A stretch of DNA of 64,000 nt. It comes from Geobacter argillaceus. GTDB lineage: Bacteria > Desulfobacterota > Desulfuromonadia > Geobacterales > DSM-12255. A model generated the notes under the pieces. It was not told the DNA's origin, did not search any database, and was given only the letters and a program-made list of their open reading frames with translations. The stretch lies in contig NZ_VLLN01000006.1 in NCBI RefSeq assembly GCF_007830735.1, forward strand, positions 62,001 through 126,000, written 5' to 3'. Shown here in pieces: positions 9,303 through 18,372 of this stretch. Both the position numbers and the translations under genes were made by a program. How positions within the stretch are numbered: the stretch's first letter is position 1; the number at the start of each line of letters is the position of its first letter.

Positions 9303-10982
9303 ATGCCGCTCTCTTCGCTGAGTGAGGCGCTGGGGGGACTCGGTCTCTTCATCCTCGGGATGAAGACCATGTCCGAAGGGCTCCAGAGAATTTCAGGGGA
9401 GCGGTTTCGTTTCGCTCTCGAAAGGATTACCGGTAACCGTTTTGCCGCTGCGCTTATCGGCAGCGGCCTTGCCGTTCTGCTCCAGTCGAGCACAACCGCG
9501 TCGGTTATTGTCATCGGCTTTGTCAACGCCGGCCTCATCTCGCTCTATCAGGCCCTGGGCGTCCTGCTCGGGACCGGACTCGGTGCAACTCTCGCCGTCC
9601 AATTCATCGCTTTTCAAAGTACAATCTTTGCCTTTCCGGCCATCCTGGCAGGGGTACTGTTACGATCCTTCAGCAAGAAACGTCGCAACCTTTACATTGG
9701 TGACCTTCTCCTTGGGGCAGGCTTGGTATTTTTCGGCATGCGCCTTCTGGAGAATGGACTGATTCCGATCGGTCAGAGCGCCGTGATTCAGGGAGTCAGT
9801 ACGCATGTTTTCTCCTGGCGCGGCTCGTCTGTGCTCATTGGTGCCATACTCACCCTGCTGATCCAGTCCAACAGCGTGGCCACGGGCGTCATCATTGCCA
9901 TGACCGGTAGCGGTCTGGTGAACTTCGGCGACGGTATTGCCATGATTGTCGGTGAGTCTCTCGGCATTGCCGCGTTCACACTGTTTGCCACCATCAACGG
10001 TACCCCGGCCGCCAAACGGACTGCATACCTCTATGTGACGATCTCGCTCCTCGCTGTTGTTCTTACGCTGCTGGCGTTTCCGCTCTTTGTCAAAGCGGTT
10101 GTGCTGGTTTCCCCTGATCGGGATACGATTACTGCCGACCTTGTAAACACCCTCTCATCTGCCCGCCTGATGGCCCCGAACTCGCTTGTGGCCAGGCATC
10201 TCGCCAATGCCCACACGCTGTTCAACATTTTCAGCATCGTACTCTTTCTGCCTTTAATCGGTTTTTTTACCCGTTCTTCCCTGTTCACCTTGCCGGGGGC
10301 GCGCAAGGGAGATATCGAACCGCGGCCGCAGTTTCTCGACTGGCGCGTCATCAACACGCCGATGCTGGCTCTCATGCAGGCCCGCAACGAGACTCGGCGC
10401 ATGGGAGAGACGGCACTGGCAATGTTCCATGAAACCATGCAACTCTTCAATCGCTTTGACACCACGAAAGTGTCGTTAGTACGTCAGCAGGAGGAACAAC
10501 TCGATGTCCTGCACAGGGACATCTCTCAATTTCTGGTCCAGGTATCCCGTCAGCCGCTCGATGCCGAACGATCAATGGAAATACCCTTGCTGATTCAGAC
10601 GGTTAACAACCTGGAACATATGGGCGACGGCATCATGGCTGTACTCACCTACCTTACCAATAAGAAGGAGAGCCATATCCTCTTTTCCAACGAGGCCATG
10701 GATGAGCTAAAGCGTCTCTCTGATGCCACGGTTGCCATAGTTACGCTGGCAATAGCGGAAGATGGAGGGGGAGATGACGGTGATCTGCTGCCAACTGCAC
10801 GTCAACTTAAGGATGAGGTGTCTCTGTTGGAGGAGCTGATGCACCGCAATCACGTGATGAGAATGCGCGGTGGCTTCTGTTCAGTGGATGCTGGGCTGCT
10901 CTATGGCGACATCATTGTTGCCTTTACAAAAATTACCGACCACGCCTATGCCATTATCAAGTCTCGCCGAGAACTGCTCTGA
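9303..10982 (+). CDS. Na+/phosphate cotransporter family protein (NptA/PNaS)
   Basis: 559 residues. The N-terminal half is an inverted pair of PNaS repeats with the diagnostic QSST-type motifs: QSSTTAS at 61-67 and a diverged QSNSVAT at 188-194, each in a hydrophobic hairpin. Eight or more membrane segments end near residue 330. The C-terminal 200 residues are helical, soluble and PhoU-like, a common fusion in bacterial YjbB/NptA proteins. The family imports or exports inorganic phosphate with Na+. AAGGAGTAAACGCTCC precedes the ATG. No Pho-box or other Pho genes are visible nearby, so direction and regulation are open. Confidence 0.88.
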   Translation: MPLSSLSEALGGLGLFILGMKTMSEGLQRISGERFRFALERITGNRFAAALIGSGLAVLLQSSTTASVIVIGFVNAGLISLYQALGVLLGTGLGATLAVQFIAFQSTIFAFPAILAGVLLRSFSKKRRNLYIGDLLLGAGLVFFGMRLLENGLIPIGQSAVIQGVSTHVFSWRGSSVLIGAILTLLIQSNSVATGVIIAMTGSGLVNFGDGIAMIVGESLGIAAFTLFATINGTPAAKRTAYLYVTISLLAVVLTLLAFPLFVKAVVLVSPDRDTITADLVNTLSSARLMAPNSLVARHLANAHTLFNIFSIVLFLPLIGFFTRSSLFTLPGARKGDIEPRPQFLDWRVINTPMLALMQARNETRRMGETALAMFHETMQLFNRFDTTKVSLVRQQEEQLDVLHRDISQFLVQVSRQPLDAERSMEIPLLIQTVNNLEHMGDGIMAVLTYLTNKKESHILFSNEAMDELKRLSDATVAIVTLAIAEDGGGDDGDLLPTARQLKDEVSLLEELMHRNHVMRMRGGFCSVDAGLLYGDIIVAFTKITDHAYAIIKSRRELL

Positions 10983-11007
10983 CAAGTCGCTGGAAAGGAT
11001 TTGCTCC

Positions 11008-11727
11008 ATGTTGATAGAAGAGTTGACCATGACGGAATTCAGCGTCGGATTAATGAAGACCCGGACAGTGCTGATTCCGGTCGGCTCGGTGGAAGAACAT
11101 GGTGACCATCTGCCCCTTGCCACCGACACCATGCAGGCGGTAGAAGTGGCTAAAAAGGCTTCGCAACTTGTGCCACTCTTTGTCGCGCCGCCGATCAATT
11201 ACGGCAACTGCCGTTCCACCTCCTGTCATCCCGGAACGATATCCATCAGGACCGCGACACTCAAGGCCCTGGTGTACGATATCGTAAACAGCCTTTACGT
11301 TCACGGGCTGCGAAATTTTATCATCTTGTCCGGCCACGCAGGTGGAGCCCACTGTCTTGCACTTCAGGAGGTGGGAGAAGAACTTCTGGCAGCGCTTGCC
11401 GAGAGCAGGGTCGCGGTCGTCACCGAATACGTACTGGCCAAAGAAGAAGGGCGGACGTTGGTTGAAACCCCCGGTGATTCACATGCCGGCGAGATCGAAA
11501 CATCAAGAATACTCCATAGCCATCCCCATCTTGTAAAAGGTACCGGACAAGAGGAGTATCCGAACTTTCCGACAGGTATTCTGGTGCGCAATAAACGAAA
11601 GTTCTGGCCCGGAGGCATCTGGGGAGACCCTGCAAAGGCTTCTTCAGCGAAGGGAGAGCAGATTGAGGCGCTGGTCGTGGCAAAAGTTGTCGAACTGGTA
11701 AGGCAGATTGAGGCCTTTACGGAGTAA
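11008..11727 (+). CDS. Creatininase-family metal-dependent amidohydrolase
   Basis: 239 residues. Family metal ligands can be read as VGSVEEHGDHLPLATD (E30, H34, D40), the region SGHAGGAH near 109-115, and HAGEIETS (E162 or E164). Known family members include creatininase, FAPy amidohydrolase ArfB and the mycofactocin-system MftE. The substrate cannot be told from sequence; the usual GNGGN is replaced here by GHAGG. The longer frame from 10870 overlaps the transporter gene, and ATG 11008 with GGAAAGGA upstream is the better start. It is the last plus-strand gene before a bidirectional terminator. No hydantoin gene is nearby, so it is probably unrelated to the 43-kb cluster. Confidence 0.85.
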   Translation: MLIEELTMTEFSVGLMKTRTVLIPVGSVEEHGDHLPLATDTMQAVEVAKKASQLVPLFVAPPINYGNCRSTSCHPGTISIRTATLKALVYDIVNSLYVHGLRNFIILSGHAGGAHCLALQEVGEELLAALAESRVAVVTEYVLAKEEGRTLVETPGDSHAGEIETSRILHSHPHLVKGTGQEEYPNFPTGILVRNKRKFWPGGIWGDPAKASSAKGEQIEALVVAKVVELVRQIEAFTE

Positions 11728-11757
11728 GGGTACTGTGCACCGGTCAAGTTACCGCGA

Positions 11758-11800
11758 TGAACAAAAAGCGGCTGCTATACAGGCAGCCGCTTTTTGTTCA
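11758..11800. terminator. Bidirectional terminator between convergent genes
   Basis: Perfect 18-bp stem TGAACAAAAAGCGGCTGC / GCAGCCGCTTTTTGTTCA with a 7-base loop. The T-run on each strand serves the creatininase gene (+) and the glutamate synthase operon (-). Confidence 0.95.
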
Positions 11801-11831
11801 TCAGTAACAGGTATTGGTAGATTGACGTGAG

Positions 11832-12578
11832 TCAGCGTGGCATGGGACAGTACATGTTTCCGTACGGCCGTTTGCTCTTCGGTAGGATCTTCACGAACGG
11901 CTCGCTCATTACTTCCTTATAGTCAAGCTTGAAGTCTTTGCAGTAATCCCTTAGATATATTTCGAGATCTTTCCGGTCGTCCGCTGTCAGTTCAAAGACC
12001 CCGACCTCGCGCGACAGGCGGCTTTCGTCCACACCACCACGGATATAAATCACACCGCCGTGCATGCCGGTGCCAAGAGAGAAGCCGTGCTTTGCCTTGT
12101 CCTCTGTATCGCTGAACATGCCGAGCAGCACCAATACCCCGCCAGCCATGTACTCACCGAAGAAGTCGCCTGCCTTGCCGCCGGCAATCAGCACCGGCCG
12201 ATTTTCCTGATACGACTTCATGTGGATGCCGACCCGGTACCCCACGTCCTTCAGAATGTGGAGCCTGCCGCCACGCATGCCATAGCCGAGAACGTCGCCG
12301 GCGTGACCGTGAACTACCACCTTGCCGGCATTCATGGTGTTGCCGATGTTGTCCTGGCCGTTGTCCCTGACAATGATGGTGGCGCCGTTCATGAAGGCAG
12401 CCAGGTCATTGCCCGGTACACCGTTGATGGTAATGGTCACCGGACGGTTGATGCCGTCTCCGATGAAGTATTGGCCGTTCACGTTCAACAGCTCGATCTT
12501 GTCGGCACCGGCAGCCACCGCCGCCTTGACCTTGTTGTTGAGCTCCCGGTAGTAAAGCCCCTGCGCATCTATTTTCAT
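11832..12578 (-). CDS. Glutamate synthase GXGXG-domain subunit (stand-alone)
   Basis: 248 residues forming only the right-handed beta-helix (GXGXG) domain that in standard GltB is the C-terminus of the large chain. Repeating G-x-x-G-x-G strands are seen at NGATIIVRDNGQDNIG, AGKVVVHGHAGDVLGYGMRGG and GVIYIRGG. The start at 12578 follows GAGGTGGTT; earlier in-frame ATG codons give a poorly conserved leader. It is the last gene of a five-gene operon in which each GltB domain is its own protein, the arrangement called archaeal-type glutamate synthase. The domain is structural, holding together the amidotransferase and FMN sites. Confidence 0.88.
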   Translation of the reverse strand: MKIDAQGLYYRELNNKVKAAVAAGADKIELLNVNGQYFIGDGINRPVTITINGVPGNDLAAFMNGATIIVRDNGQDNIGNTMNAGKVVVHGHAGDVLGYGMRGGRLHILKDVGYRVGIHMKSYQENRPVLIAGGKAGDFFGEYMAGGVLVLLGMFSDTEDKAKHGFSLGTGMHGGVIYIRGGVDESRLSREVGVFELTADDRKDLEIYLRDYCKDFKLDYKEVMSEPFVKILPKSKRPYGNMYCPMPR

Positions 12579-12608
12579 AATAACCACCTCAAAACGTTGA
12601 TGTTCGAC

Positions 12609-12638
12609 GTTCAATGTTCATAACCTCGAACATTGAAC
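12609..12638. repeat. 11-bp inverted repeat inside the glutamate synthase operon
   Basis: GTTCAATGTTC and GAACATTGAAC form a perfect stem around an 8-base loop in the 71-base gap between the amidotransferase and GXGXG genes. There is no T-run, so it is more likely an mRNA processing or stability hairpin, or a small dispersed repeat, than a terminator. Confidence 0.7.
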
Positions 12639-12649
12639 CTTGAACCGAT

Positions 12650-13771
12650 TTACGCCACACCCGGCTTCAGCATTGCGATTACCGGCTCGCCGCCGCGGGG
12701 TGCCCAGACCCGGTCCGGCTTCGGGCAGATTTCGCGGATGGCGGACTCTTCCGAGGCCATGTAGACGAAATCGTCCTTTTCGGCGCAGACCAGGGGGCGC
12801 AGTTTGACCCGGTCGTTCAGGCCGATCAGCCCCTCGTTGCTGGCAAAGAGGATGGCGAACGGGCCATTCAGAAGGCCGCTGCCGTAAACCTGGCGGATGG
12901 CGGTGAGCAGTTCCCGCTCGTCGTCGGGAAGCTGGTCGATCTTGTCCCAGAAGGGGGACGCAAGGGCCAGGGCGGCCAGTTCCGGTGTCAGGCCGTGTTT
13001 CCTGATGAGGATGTCCAGGAGGTAGGCCACGACTTCGGTGTCGGTCAGCATGGTGCAGAGGTAGCCGTACATCTCCAGATAACGCTTGTTAATGCCGTAG
13101 GAGGATATCTCGCCGTTGTGGACGATGGACCAGTCCAGCAGGGTGAACGGGTGGGCACCGCCCCACCAGCCCGGGGTGTTGGTGGGAAAACGGTTGTGGG
13201 CGGTCCAGATGTGGCCGCTGTACTCTTCAAGGCGGAAGAATTCGGCGATCTCCTCGGGGTAGCCGACCCCCTTGAACGCCCCCATGTTCTTGCCGGAAGA
13301 GACGACAAAGGCGCCTTCGATCTCGTGATTGATCCGCATGACATGGCTGACGATCACGTCCTCCACGGTCATCTTCTGGTACTCGATCGCCTCCTGGTAC
13401 TCCTTGGTCTTCAGCGGCTGGACAAAATAGCGGCGAAAGACCGGCGGGTTGGTGATGGCGGCAATGCGGCGGGTCGGGATGTCTTCGTGCTGTTCGATGG
13501 CGAAGTGCTCGCCCAGGTACTCCTCGGTCAACTGGAGGGCCATGGCGTTTTCGTACATCAGGTGAAAGGCAAAGAAATCCTTGTACTCCGGGTAGATGCC
13601 GTAGGCGGCAAAGCCGCCGCCAAGACCGTTGCCCCGGTCGTGCATCAGGGAGATGGACTTGATGATGACACTCCCCTCAACCTTCTTCCCGGTGGTGGAG
13701 ATGAAGCCGGTAAGGCCGCAGTTGGAGATGTCCTTCTGGAAATTATGCGTCGGTTTGCGGATGCTTTTCAT
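12650..13771 (-). CDS. Glutamate synthase glutamine amidotransferase subunit (class II)
   Basis: 373 residues. The Ntn-type nucleophile is the Cys in NCGLTGF (C18), so a short propeptide would have to be removed to free it. Later family motifs are HNRFPTNTPG, DWSIVHNGEISS and LTDTEVVAYLLD. It hydrolyses glutamine and feeds ammonia to the FMN subunit. Start 13771 (MKSIRKPTH) is preferred over 13795 because only a few unremarkable residues precede it. The gene lies between the oxidoreductase and GXGXG subunit genes in the same operon. Known relatives in archaea and Thermotoga have the same separate-domain form. Confidence 0.88.
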   Translation of the reverse strand: MKSIRKPTHNFQKDISNCGLTGFISTTGKKVEGSVIIKSISLMHDRGNGLGGGFAAYGIYPEYKDFFAFHLMYENAMALQLTEEYLGEHFAIEQHEDIPTRRIAAITNPPVFRRYFVQPLKTKEYQEAIEYQKMTVEDVIVSHVMRINHEIEGAFVVSSGKNMGAFKGVGYPEEIAEFFRLEEYSGHIWTAHNRFPTNTPGWWGGAHPFTLLDWSIVHNGEISSYGINKRYLEMYGYLCTMLTDTEVVAYLLDILIRKHGLTPELAALALASPFWDKIDQLPDDERELLTAIRQVYGSGLLNGPFAILFASNEGLIGLNDRVKLRPLVCAEKDDFVYMASEESAIREICPKPDRVWAPRGGEPVIAMLKPGVA

Positions 13772-13816
13772 GTCTGAAAACCTCTGTCTGGTCATGGAAA
13801 GGCGTATGGTCCGGGC

Positions 13817-15127
13817 CTAGTGGCCGACGGCCCTGGCTACCTGCCCGTGCTCGGTCACTTTTCCCGCCGGAGCGAAGAGAGCACTCCGTACCTCCTTCGG
13901 AAGGTTGATGAAGCCAAAGCCGGGGCGGAGGAGATCCTCCTTGTAGGAGGTTATGTCGGCCCGGTCGCGTATGAGACCGGCGAAGATGCCTGCCCGGTCA
14001 ACTTCGCCGACCAGGACCGCGCCGACGAGGATGTTATCCTTGATGACGATCTTGCGGTAGGTATACGCCTCCTGGTCCAGGTAGGTGATGATCTCGAACT
14101 CATCCCCTGCAGGCGGGTTGGTGATCCCCATGGAGATGGTCGACACCTTGAAGAACTCGATGGAGTTCATGGCGAGGCCACCAGGGTAGTCCTTGTTGCC
14201 GCCGGTCATGGCACTGCCGGCGATATCCCCCTGGATGTAGGCGTCGGGCCAGATCGGCATCGGGTTCTTGGCCCCGGAGAAGAAGTCTTGTGCCTCGGCC
14301 ACGTCGCCGGCGGCATAAACTCCCTTCACATTGGTCTGCATCCGTTCGTCAACGACTATGCCGCGATTGACCTCGATGCCGCTCCCCTTGAGGAAGCTTG
14401 CTGCCGGCCGGACACCGATGGCAACCACCACCGTGTCGCAGGGGATGAAGTCGCCGGACTTGAGCGTCACGCCGGTGATGAGCGACCCTTCGCCCTCAAT
14501 GCTGACCACGGTATCCTCGTTGATGACCTCGATGCCGTTGGCCTTCATCTTCTTGGCAACAATGCGACCGGCAGGGCGGTCAAAGGCCGCGGACAGTATC
14601 CGGTCAGCCAGTTCGACAATGGTGACCTTCTTCCCGAGAAGGTGAAGCCCCTCGGCCGCCTTCAGCCCGATGAGGCCGCCGCCGATCACCACGGCCCGCT
14701 CAATGTCCTCGGCAATCCCCTTCAGTTTCGCGGCATCGTCCCAGGTGGTGAAGGTGAAGATGTTGTCCCGGTCTTCGAGCCCCATGATGGGGGGGACGAA
14801 CGGGTCGCCGCCGGTGGCGATGAGCAGGCGATCATAGGCGATGGCGTCGCCGTCGGCCAGCTTCACCTTCCCGGCCTTGGTGTCGACCCCCACAACCTCG
14901 TTCCCCAGGAGAAGATTGATCCGGTTCTTTTCGTAGAAATCGTCGGGAAGGTACGGCATCCGCTTTTCGGTAATCAGCCCGCCCAGCAGGTAGGAGATGA
15001 GCGGTCGTCCATAGGCGGTGTGCTTTTCCCGGGAGACGACAATGATGTTTCCGGTCGGGTCGCTGGCGCGGATGGCCCGCATGGCCCCCACGGCGGCGAC
15101 CGAGTTGCCGATGATCACATAGTTCAT
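13817..15127 (-). CDS. FAD/NAD(P)-dependent oxidoreductase of the glutamate synthase operon
   Basis: 436 residues with two Rossmann motifs: FAD site VIIGNSVAAVGA at residues 4-15 and NAD(P) site VVIGGGLIGLKAAEG near 146. A GVYAAGDVAEA motif closes the FAD domain. It resembles nitrite reductase/rubredoxin reductase-like flavoproteins (pyridine nucleotide-disulfide family, class III). It probably passes electrons from NAD(P)H through the adjacent ferredoxin to the FMN subunit. The start at 15127 overlaps the ferredoxin stop as ATGA; a longer frame to 15295 is only overlap with that gene. Confidence 0.87.
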   Translation of the reverse strand: MNYVIIGNSVAAVGAMRAIRASDPTGNIIVVSREKHTAYGRPLISYLLGGLITEKRMPYLPDDFYEKNRINLLLGNEVVGVDTKAGKVKLADGDAIAYDRLLIATGGDPFVPPIMGLEDRDNIFTFTTWDDAAKLKGIAEDIERAVVIGGGLIGLKAAEGLHLLGKKVTIVELADRILSAAFDRPAGRIVAKKMKANGIEVINEDTVVSIEGEGSLITGVTLKSGDFIPCDTVVVAIGVRPAASFLKGSGIEVNRGIVVDERMQTNVKGVYAAGDVAEAQDFFSGAKNPMPIWPDAYIQGDIAGSAMTGGNKDYPGGLAMNSIEFFKVSTISMGITNPPAGDEFEIITYLDQEAYTYRKIVIKDNILVGAVLVGEVDRAGIFAGLIRDRADITSYKEDLLRPGFGFINLPKEVRSALFAPAGKVTEHGQVARAVGH

Positions 15128-15573
15128 TTCTGTGAGCCCTCCTTGTACACCAGAGCCCTGTTGGGGCAGGCTTCCACGCAGGCCGGGGTCAGCCGGTCCG
15201 GGCACAGGTCGCACTTGTTGGCTTTCTTTTTGGCGAGGTTGCGCTGGATGGCACCATACGGGCAGGCCATGACGCAGGACCAGCAGCCGACGCACTGTTC
15301 GGTGTCGATCCGGACCACGCCGCTATCGTTTTTCTGAATGGCGCCGGAGATGCAGGCCCGCAGGCAGTCCGGCTCGTCGCAGTGACGGCAGGTGGTTGAA
15401 AGGGAGACCACGCCGCCGTCCCACTCCTCGACGGTGCAGCGGGAGATGGGGCGTTCGGGTTCGTGCAGGAATGCCTTCACCGGATCTTTGGAACGGGAGT
15501 GCTCGGTTATGCAGGCGACCTCGCAGAGGTGGCAGCCGATGCAGACGTCTTCCAGTGTGTAGATTCGCTTCAT
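15124..15573 (-). CDS. 4Fe-4S ferredoxin subunit of the glutamate synthase operon
   Basis: 149 residues with four cysteine clusters: CIGCHLCEVAC (11-21), CRHCDEPDCLRAC (62-74), CVGCWSCVMACP (94-105) and CDLC...CVEAC (121-136). This is the DMSO-reductase-beta/HycB-like electron-transfer pattern. It is translated just after the FMN subunit (4-base gap) and overlaps the oxidoreductase start. It is the likely wire between NAD(P)H oxidoreductase and FMN subunit. Confidence 0.9.
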   Translation of the reverse strand: MKRIYTLEDVCIGCHLCEVACITEHSRSKDPVKAFLHEPERPISRCTVEEWDGGVVSLSTTCRHCDEPDCLRACISGAIQKNDSGVVRIDTEQCVGCWSCVMACPYGAIQRNLAKKKANKCDLCPDRLTPACVEACPNRALVYKEGSQK

Positions 15574-15577
15574 TGTG

Positions 15578-17107
15578 CTATTCTCCGGCGGGCATTACGC
15601 CCAGGATGTTCATCTCGTTCTCGGAAAGACCTATGGCACGCAGCTTGTAACGGTTGCCGCGCAGCGATTCCAGGGCGTTGAGGCCCATGCCGCCGAGGAT
15701 TTCCTTCATCTCGTGACCCCAGGCGTGGACCAGGTTCACCAGGCGTTCCGCACCCAACTCCGGGTTGAGTCGCTTGGCCAGGTACGGATTGTTGGTGGTG
15801 ATCCCCCACGGGCACTTGCCGGTGTAGCAGCGCTGGCAGAGGGTGCACCCCAGGGCCAGGAGGGTGGAGGTACCCAGGTTGATGGCATCGGCCCCCAAAG
15901 CGATGGCCTTGATGGCGTCGCCGGAATTGCGCACCCCGCCGCCGACCACGATGGAAACCTGGTTCCTGATCCCCTCGTCCCGCAGGCGGGCATCGACCGC
16001 GGCCAGGGCGAGTTCCATGGGGAGTCCCACGTTGTCCCTGATCACCTGCGGGGCCGCACCGGTCCCCCCCCGGAAGCCGTCAATGGTGATGATGTCGGCG
16101 CCGGCCCGGGCAATACCCGAAGCAATGGCTGCCACGTGGTGGACTGCGGCGATTTTTACCGAAACCGGCTTCTCGTAATTGGTCGCTTCCTTGAGGGCGA
16201 AGATCAGCTGGCGCAGGTCCTCGATGGAGTAGATGTCGTGGTGTGGTGCCGGCGATATGGCGTCCGAGCCCATGGGGATCATCCGGGTCTCGGAGATCTG
16301 ATCATTGACCTTTTCACCGGGGAGGTGTCCGCCGATGCCCGGCTTGGCTCCCTGGCCCACCTTGATCTCGATCCCCACGCCGGCGTTCAGGTACTGCTCG
16401 CTGACACCGAACCGGCCCGACGCCACCTGGACGATGACGTTCTTGCCGTACTGGTACAGATCCTTGTGCAGTCCCCCTTCGCCGGTGTTGTAGAGGGTCC
16501 CCAACTCCTGGGCCGCAGCGGCCATCGCCTTGTGGGCGTTCAGGTTCAGGGCACCGTAGCTCATGGCGGAGAAGATGAACGGGTACTCCAGTTTCAACTG
16601 TGGTGCAAGTTTGGTGGCCAGTTTCGGCTTTCCGCTCTTCTCATCGCGGACCACTTCGATGGAATGGGGTTTCTTTCCCAGATAGGTCCTGAGCTCCATC
16701 GGCTCCCGGAGCGGGTCGATGGATGGGTTGGTAACCTGGGAGGCGTCAAGGAGCAGGTGGTCCCAGAAGATCGGGTACTTGGCCGGATTCCCCATGGCTG
16801 CCAGCAGAATGCCGCCGGTATCGGCCTGGGCATAGAGGTTGCGGATGTGGGCGCCCGACCAGGATTCGTTCTTCTTGAAGTTTTCCTCGTTGACCCGGAT
16901 GGTAATGGCGCCGGTTGGACAGTACGCGGAACAGCGACGACAGCCTATGCACGAGGTACTGTCCTCGGCCAGGTAGTTGTCCTCTTCCACGAACGAATGG
17001 ACGTCATACGCGCATTGGCGAACGCAGACCTTGCAGCGGATGCACTTGCGTTCGTTGCGATCGACGATGAACTCGTTGAATGACTCGGTAACAGACTTGT
17101 AAAGCAC
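15578..17107 (-). CDS. gltB: Glutamate synthase FMN-binding large subunit with ferredoxin domain
   Basis: 509 residues. Residues about 20-65 hold two 4Fe-4S motifs (CIRCKVCVRQC and CIGCRRCSAYCP). The rest is the FMN/glutamate synthase barrel, with SYGALNLNAHKAMA, GQGAKPGIGG, GFRGGTGAAP and a C-terminal 3Fe-4S motif CTLCQRCYTGKCP. It converts 2-oxoglutarate and ammonia to glutamate. The start codon is GTG at 17107, set by AGGAGG eight bases upstream. It is first in the operon FMN subunit, ferredoxin, oxidoreductase, amidotransferase, GXGXG. The AT-rich 205-base gap upstream should hold the operon promoter. Confidence 0.92.
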   Translation of the reverse strand: MLYKSVTESFNEFIVDRNERKCIRCKVCVRQCAYDVHSFVEEDNYLAEDSTSCIGCRRCSAYCPTGAITIRVNEENFKKNESWSGAHIRNLYAQADTGGILLAAMGNPAKYPIFWDHLLLDASQVTNPSIDPLREPMELRTYLGKKPHSIEVVRDEKSGKPKLATKLAPQLKLEYPFIFSAMSYGALNLNAHKAMAAAAQELGTLYNTGEGGLHKDLYQYGKNVIVQVASGRFGVSEQYLNAGVGIEIKVGQGAKPGIGGHLPGEKVNDQISETRMIPMGSDAISPAPHHDIYSIEDLRQLIFALKEATNYEKPVSVKIAAVHHVAAIASGIARAGADIITIDGFRGGTGAAPQVIRDNVGLPMELALAAVDARLRDEGIRNQVSIVVGGGVRNSGDAIKAIALGADAINLGTSTLLALGCTLCQRCYTGKCPWGITTNNPYLAKRLNPELGAERLVNLVHAWGHEMKEILGGMGLNALESLRGNRYKLRAIGLSENEMNILGVMPAGE

Positions 17108-17312
17108 CGTGTGGCCTCCTGGGTGGCATGGGATGCTGGAGTAGATCGATTGTTGCTATAGCCAATAGTGTGCCAACTTGCTGTTTGGCTTTACATTACT
17201 AGCGAAAACAGTAAGTTACGGGTAGGTGAGTGTGTCGGATGGTTAAAGCGCTCTCGGGTTGAGTGCGCTGTGAGTTTGTATATTACATTAATTAGTGGTG
17301 AAAATGTACACT

Positions 17313-18329
17313 TTATGGCGCAGGGTGTTGGCGAAGCTGTTCGAGATATTTTTTTATGCCACCTTCAAAGATGGTGGCGATTTCGCTTTTCTCGTGTCCC
17401 TGGTTGTAATGGTAGAAGTAGCGCGTCAGAACAACGAGCAGGATGATGATGATAAGGCCTGCTGCACAACGTTTGGCAACGGTCCTGAAGGTGGAGCGTT
17501 TCGGAGTGGCCGGTGGTACCGTCGGTTCGGTGCGTTGCATGGCACGCAGGCGACGGATCTGTTCAGTGGTGATGTAATTGATTATGGCGTCGCGATCGCG
17601 TTCGTCAACGAAGACAAACGTGATGGCAGTCTGGTAGATGGGCGCGGCATCGTCAGGCATGAGCAGTTTTTCCGACTGGATCACCTTGCCGACTGTCTCC
17701 ACAACGTGCGGTGGCACTAAGGGAAGAAACAGCTCAATAAAAAGGTAGGTGTCTTTTGGCAGGGGATCGGGGATGTTTACTTTGATGCCGCCACCGCTGA
17801 TGTTCGCGGCAATGGGGTGGGGCTGAGCCCAGGGTTGTATGGTGCCGCCGGAGTCTCTTGATGGGAAGGTGTCGCTGAAAAATATTGCCGACTGGTCCTT
17901 GCTGGCGGCAATGCGGTCGCGGCGGTTGATCCATTGCTCTTGGAGAGCTTCCGTGTCAGTTGTGTCCGGAATGACATACCGAACCGGAAGGTAGGCGTCG
18001 ATTCTGAAATATTCGCGCAGATCGCTGATGATGACATCGCCGACCAGTCGGACGCTGAGCAGTTCCCGATCAAGTTCACCGACCACGAGCACCCGGCAGG
18101 CATATACCGTTCCGTCACGAACGATTTTGAGTTCGACCGTGACACCCAGCCCTAGCGAAATACCGGTCGGCAGTCTGTCCCGGGACAGCCGCAGTTCCAG
18201 CAGATCGTCCAGCAGGGTAAACACCACCGCCCATTCGATGAATGGTGTGCCTTCCGGGGTGGGGAGCAGCAGCTGGACCCGCTGTCCTTTCGGAAAGAAT
18301 CGTGCGTAGGGAGGAATCGAGTCGGTCAT
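17313..18329 (-). CDS. PilZ-domain c-di-GMP receptor protein with C-terminal membrane helix
   Basis: 338 residues. Residues 1-100 resemble the YcgR N-terminal (PilZN) barrel. The PilZ domain follows with an RxxxR-type motif at LREYFRIDAYLPVRY and the NISGGGIKV sequence, together the known c-di-GMP site. A single hydrophobic helix near residue 285 (GLIIIILLVVLTRYF) comes before a short charged tail, so the protein is tail-anchored. The start is uncertain: ATG 18329 has a poor ribosome site, and GTG 18365, five bases after the upstream stop, is a serious alternative. It follows the DUF1858 gene on the same strand. Confidence 0.8.
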   Translation of the reverse strand: MTDSIPPYARFFPKGQRVQLLLPTPEGTPFIEWAVVFTLLDDLLELRLSRDRLPTGISLGLGVTVELKIVRDGTVYACRVLVVGELDRELLSVRLVGDVIISDLREYFRIDAYLPVRYVIPDTTDTEALQEQWINRRDRIAASKDQSAIFFSDTFPSRDSGGTIQPWAQPHPIAANISGGGIKVNIPDPLPKDTYLFIELFLPLVPPHVVETVGKVIQSEKLLMPDDAAPIYQTAITFVFVDERDRDAIINYITTEQIRRLRAMQRTEPTVPPATPKRSTFRTVAKRCAAGLIIIILLVVLTRYFYHYNQGHEKSEIATIFEGGIKKYLEQLRQHPAP

Positions 18330-18372
18330 TGTGCGTTGTGTTGTTGAGAGTGGCGCGCAAACCACTCCCAGG

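Noticed and set aside
13820-15337. A 505-codon plus-strand frame across the oxidoreductase and ferredoxin genes
   Set aside because: The minus-strand genes have clear FAD, NAD and iron-sulfur motifs; this frame has none and reflects codon bias of the opposite strand.
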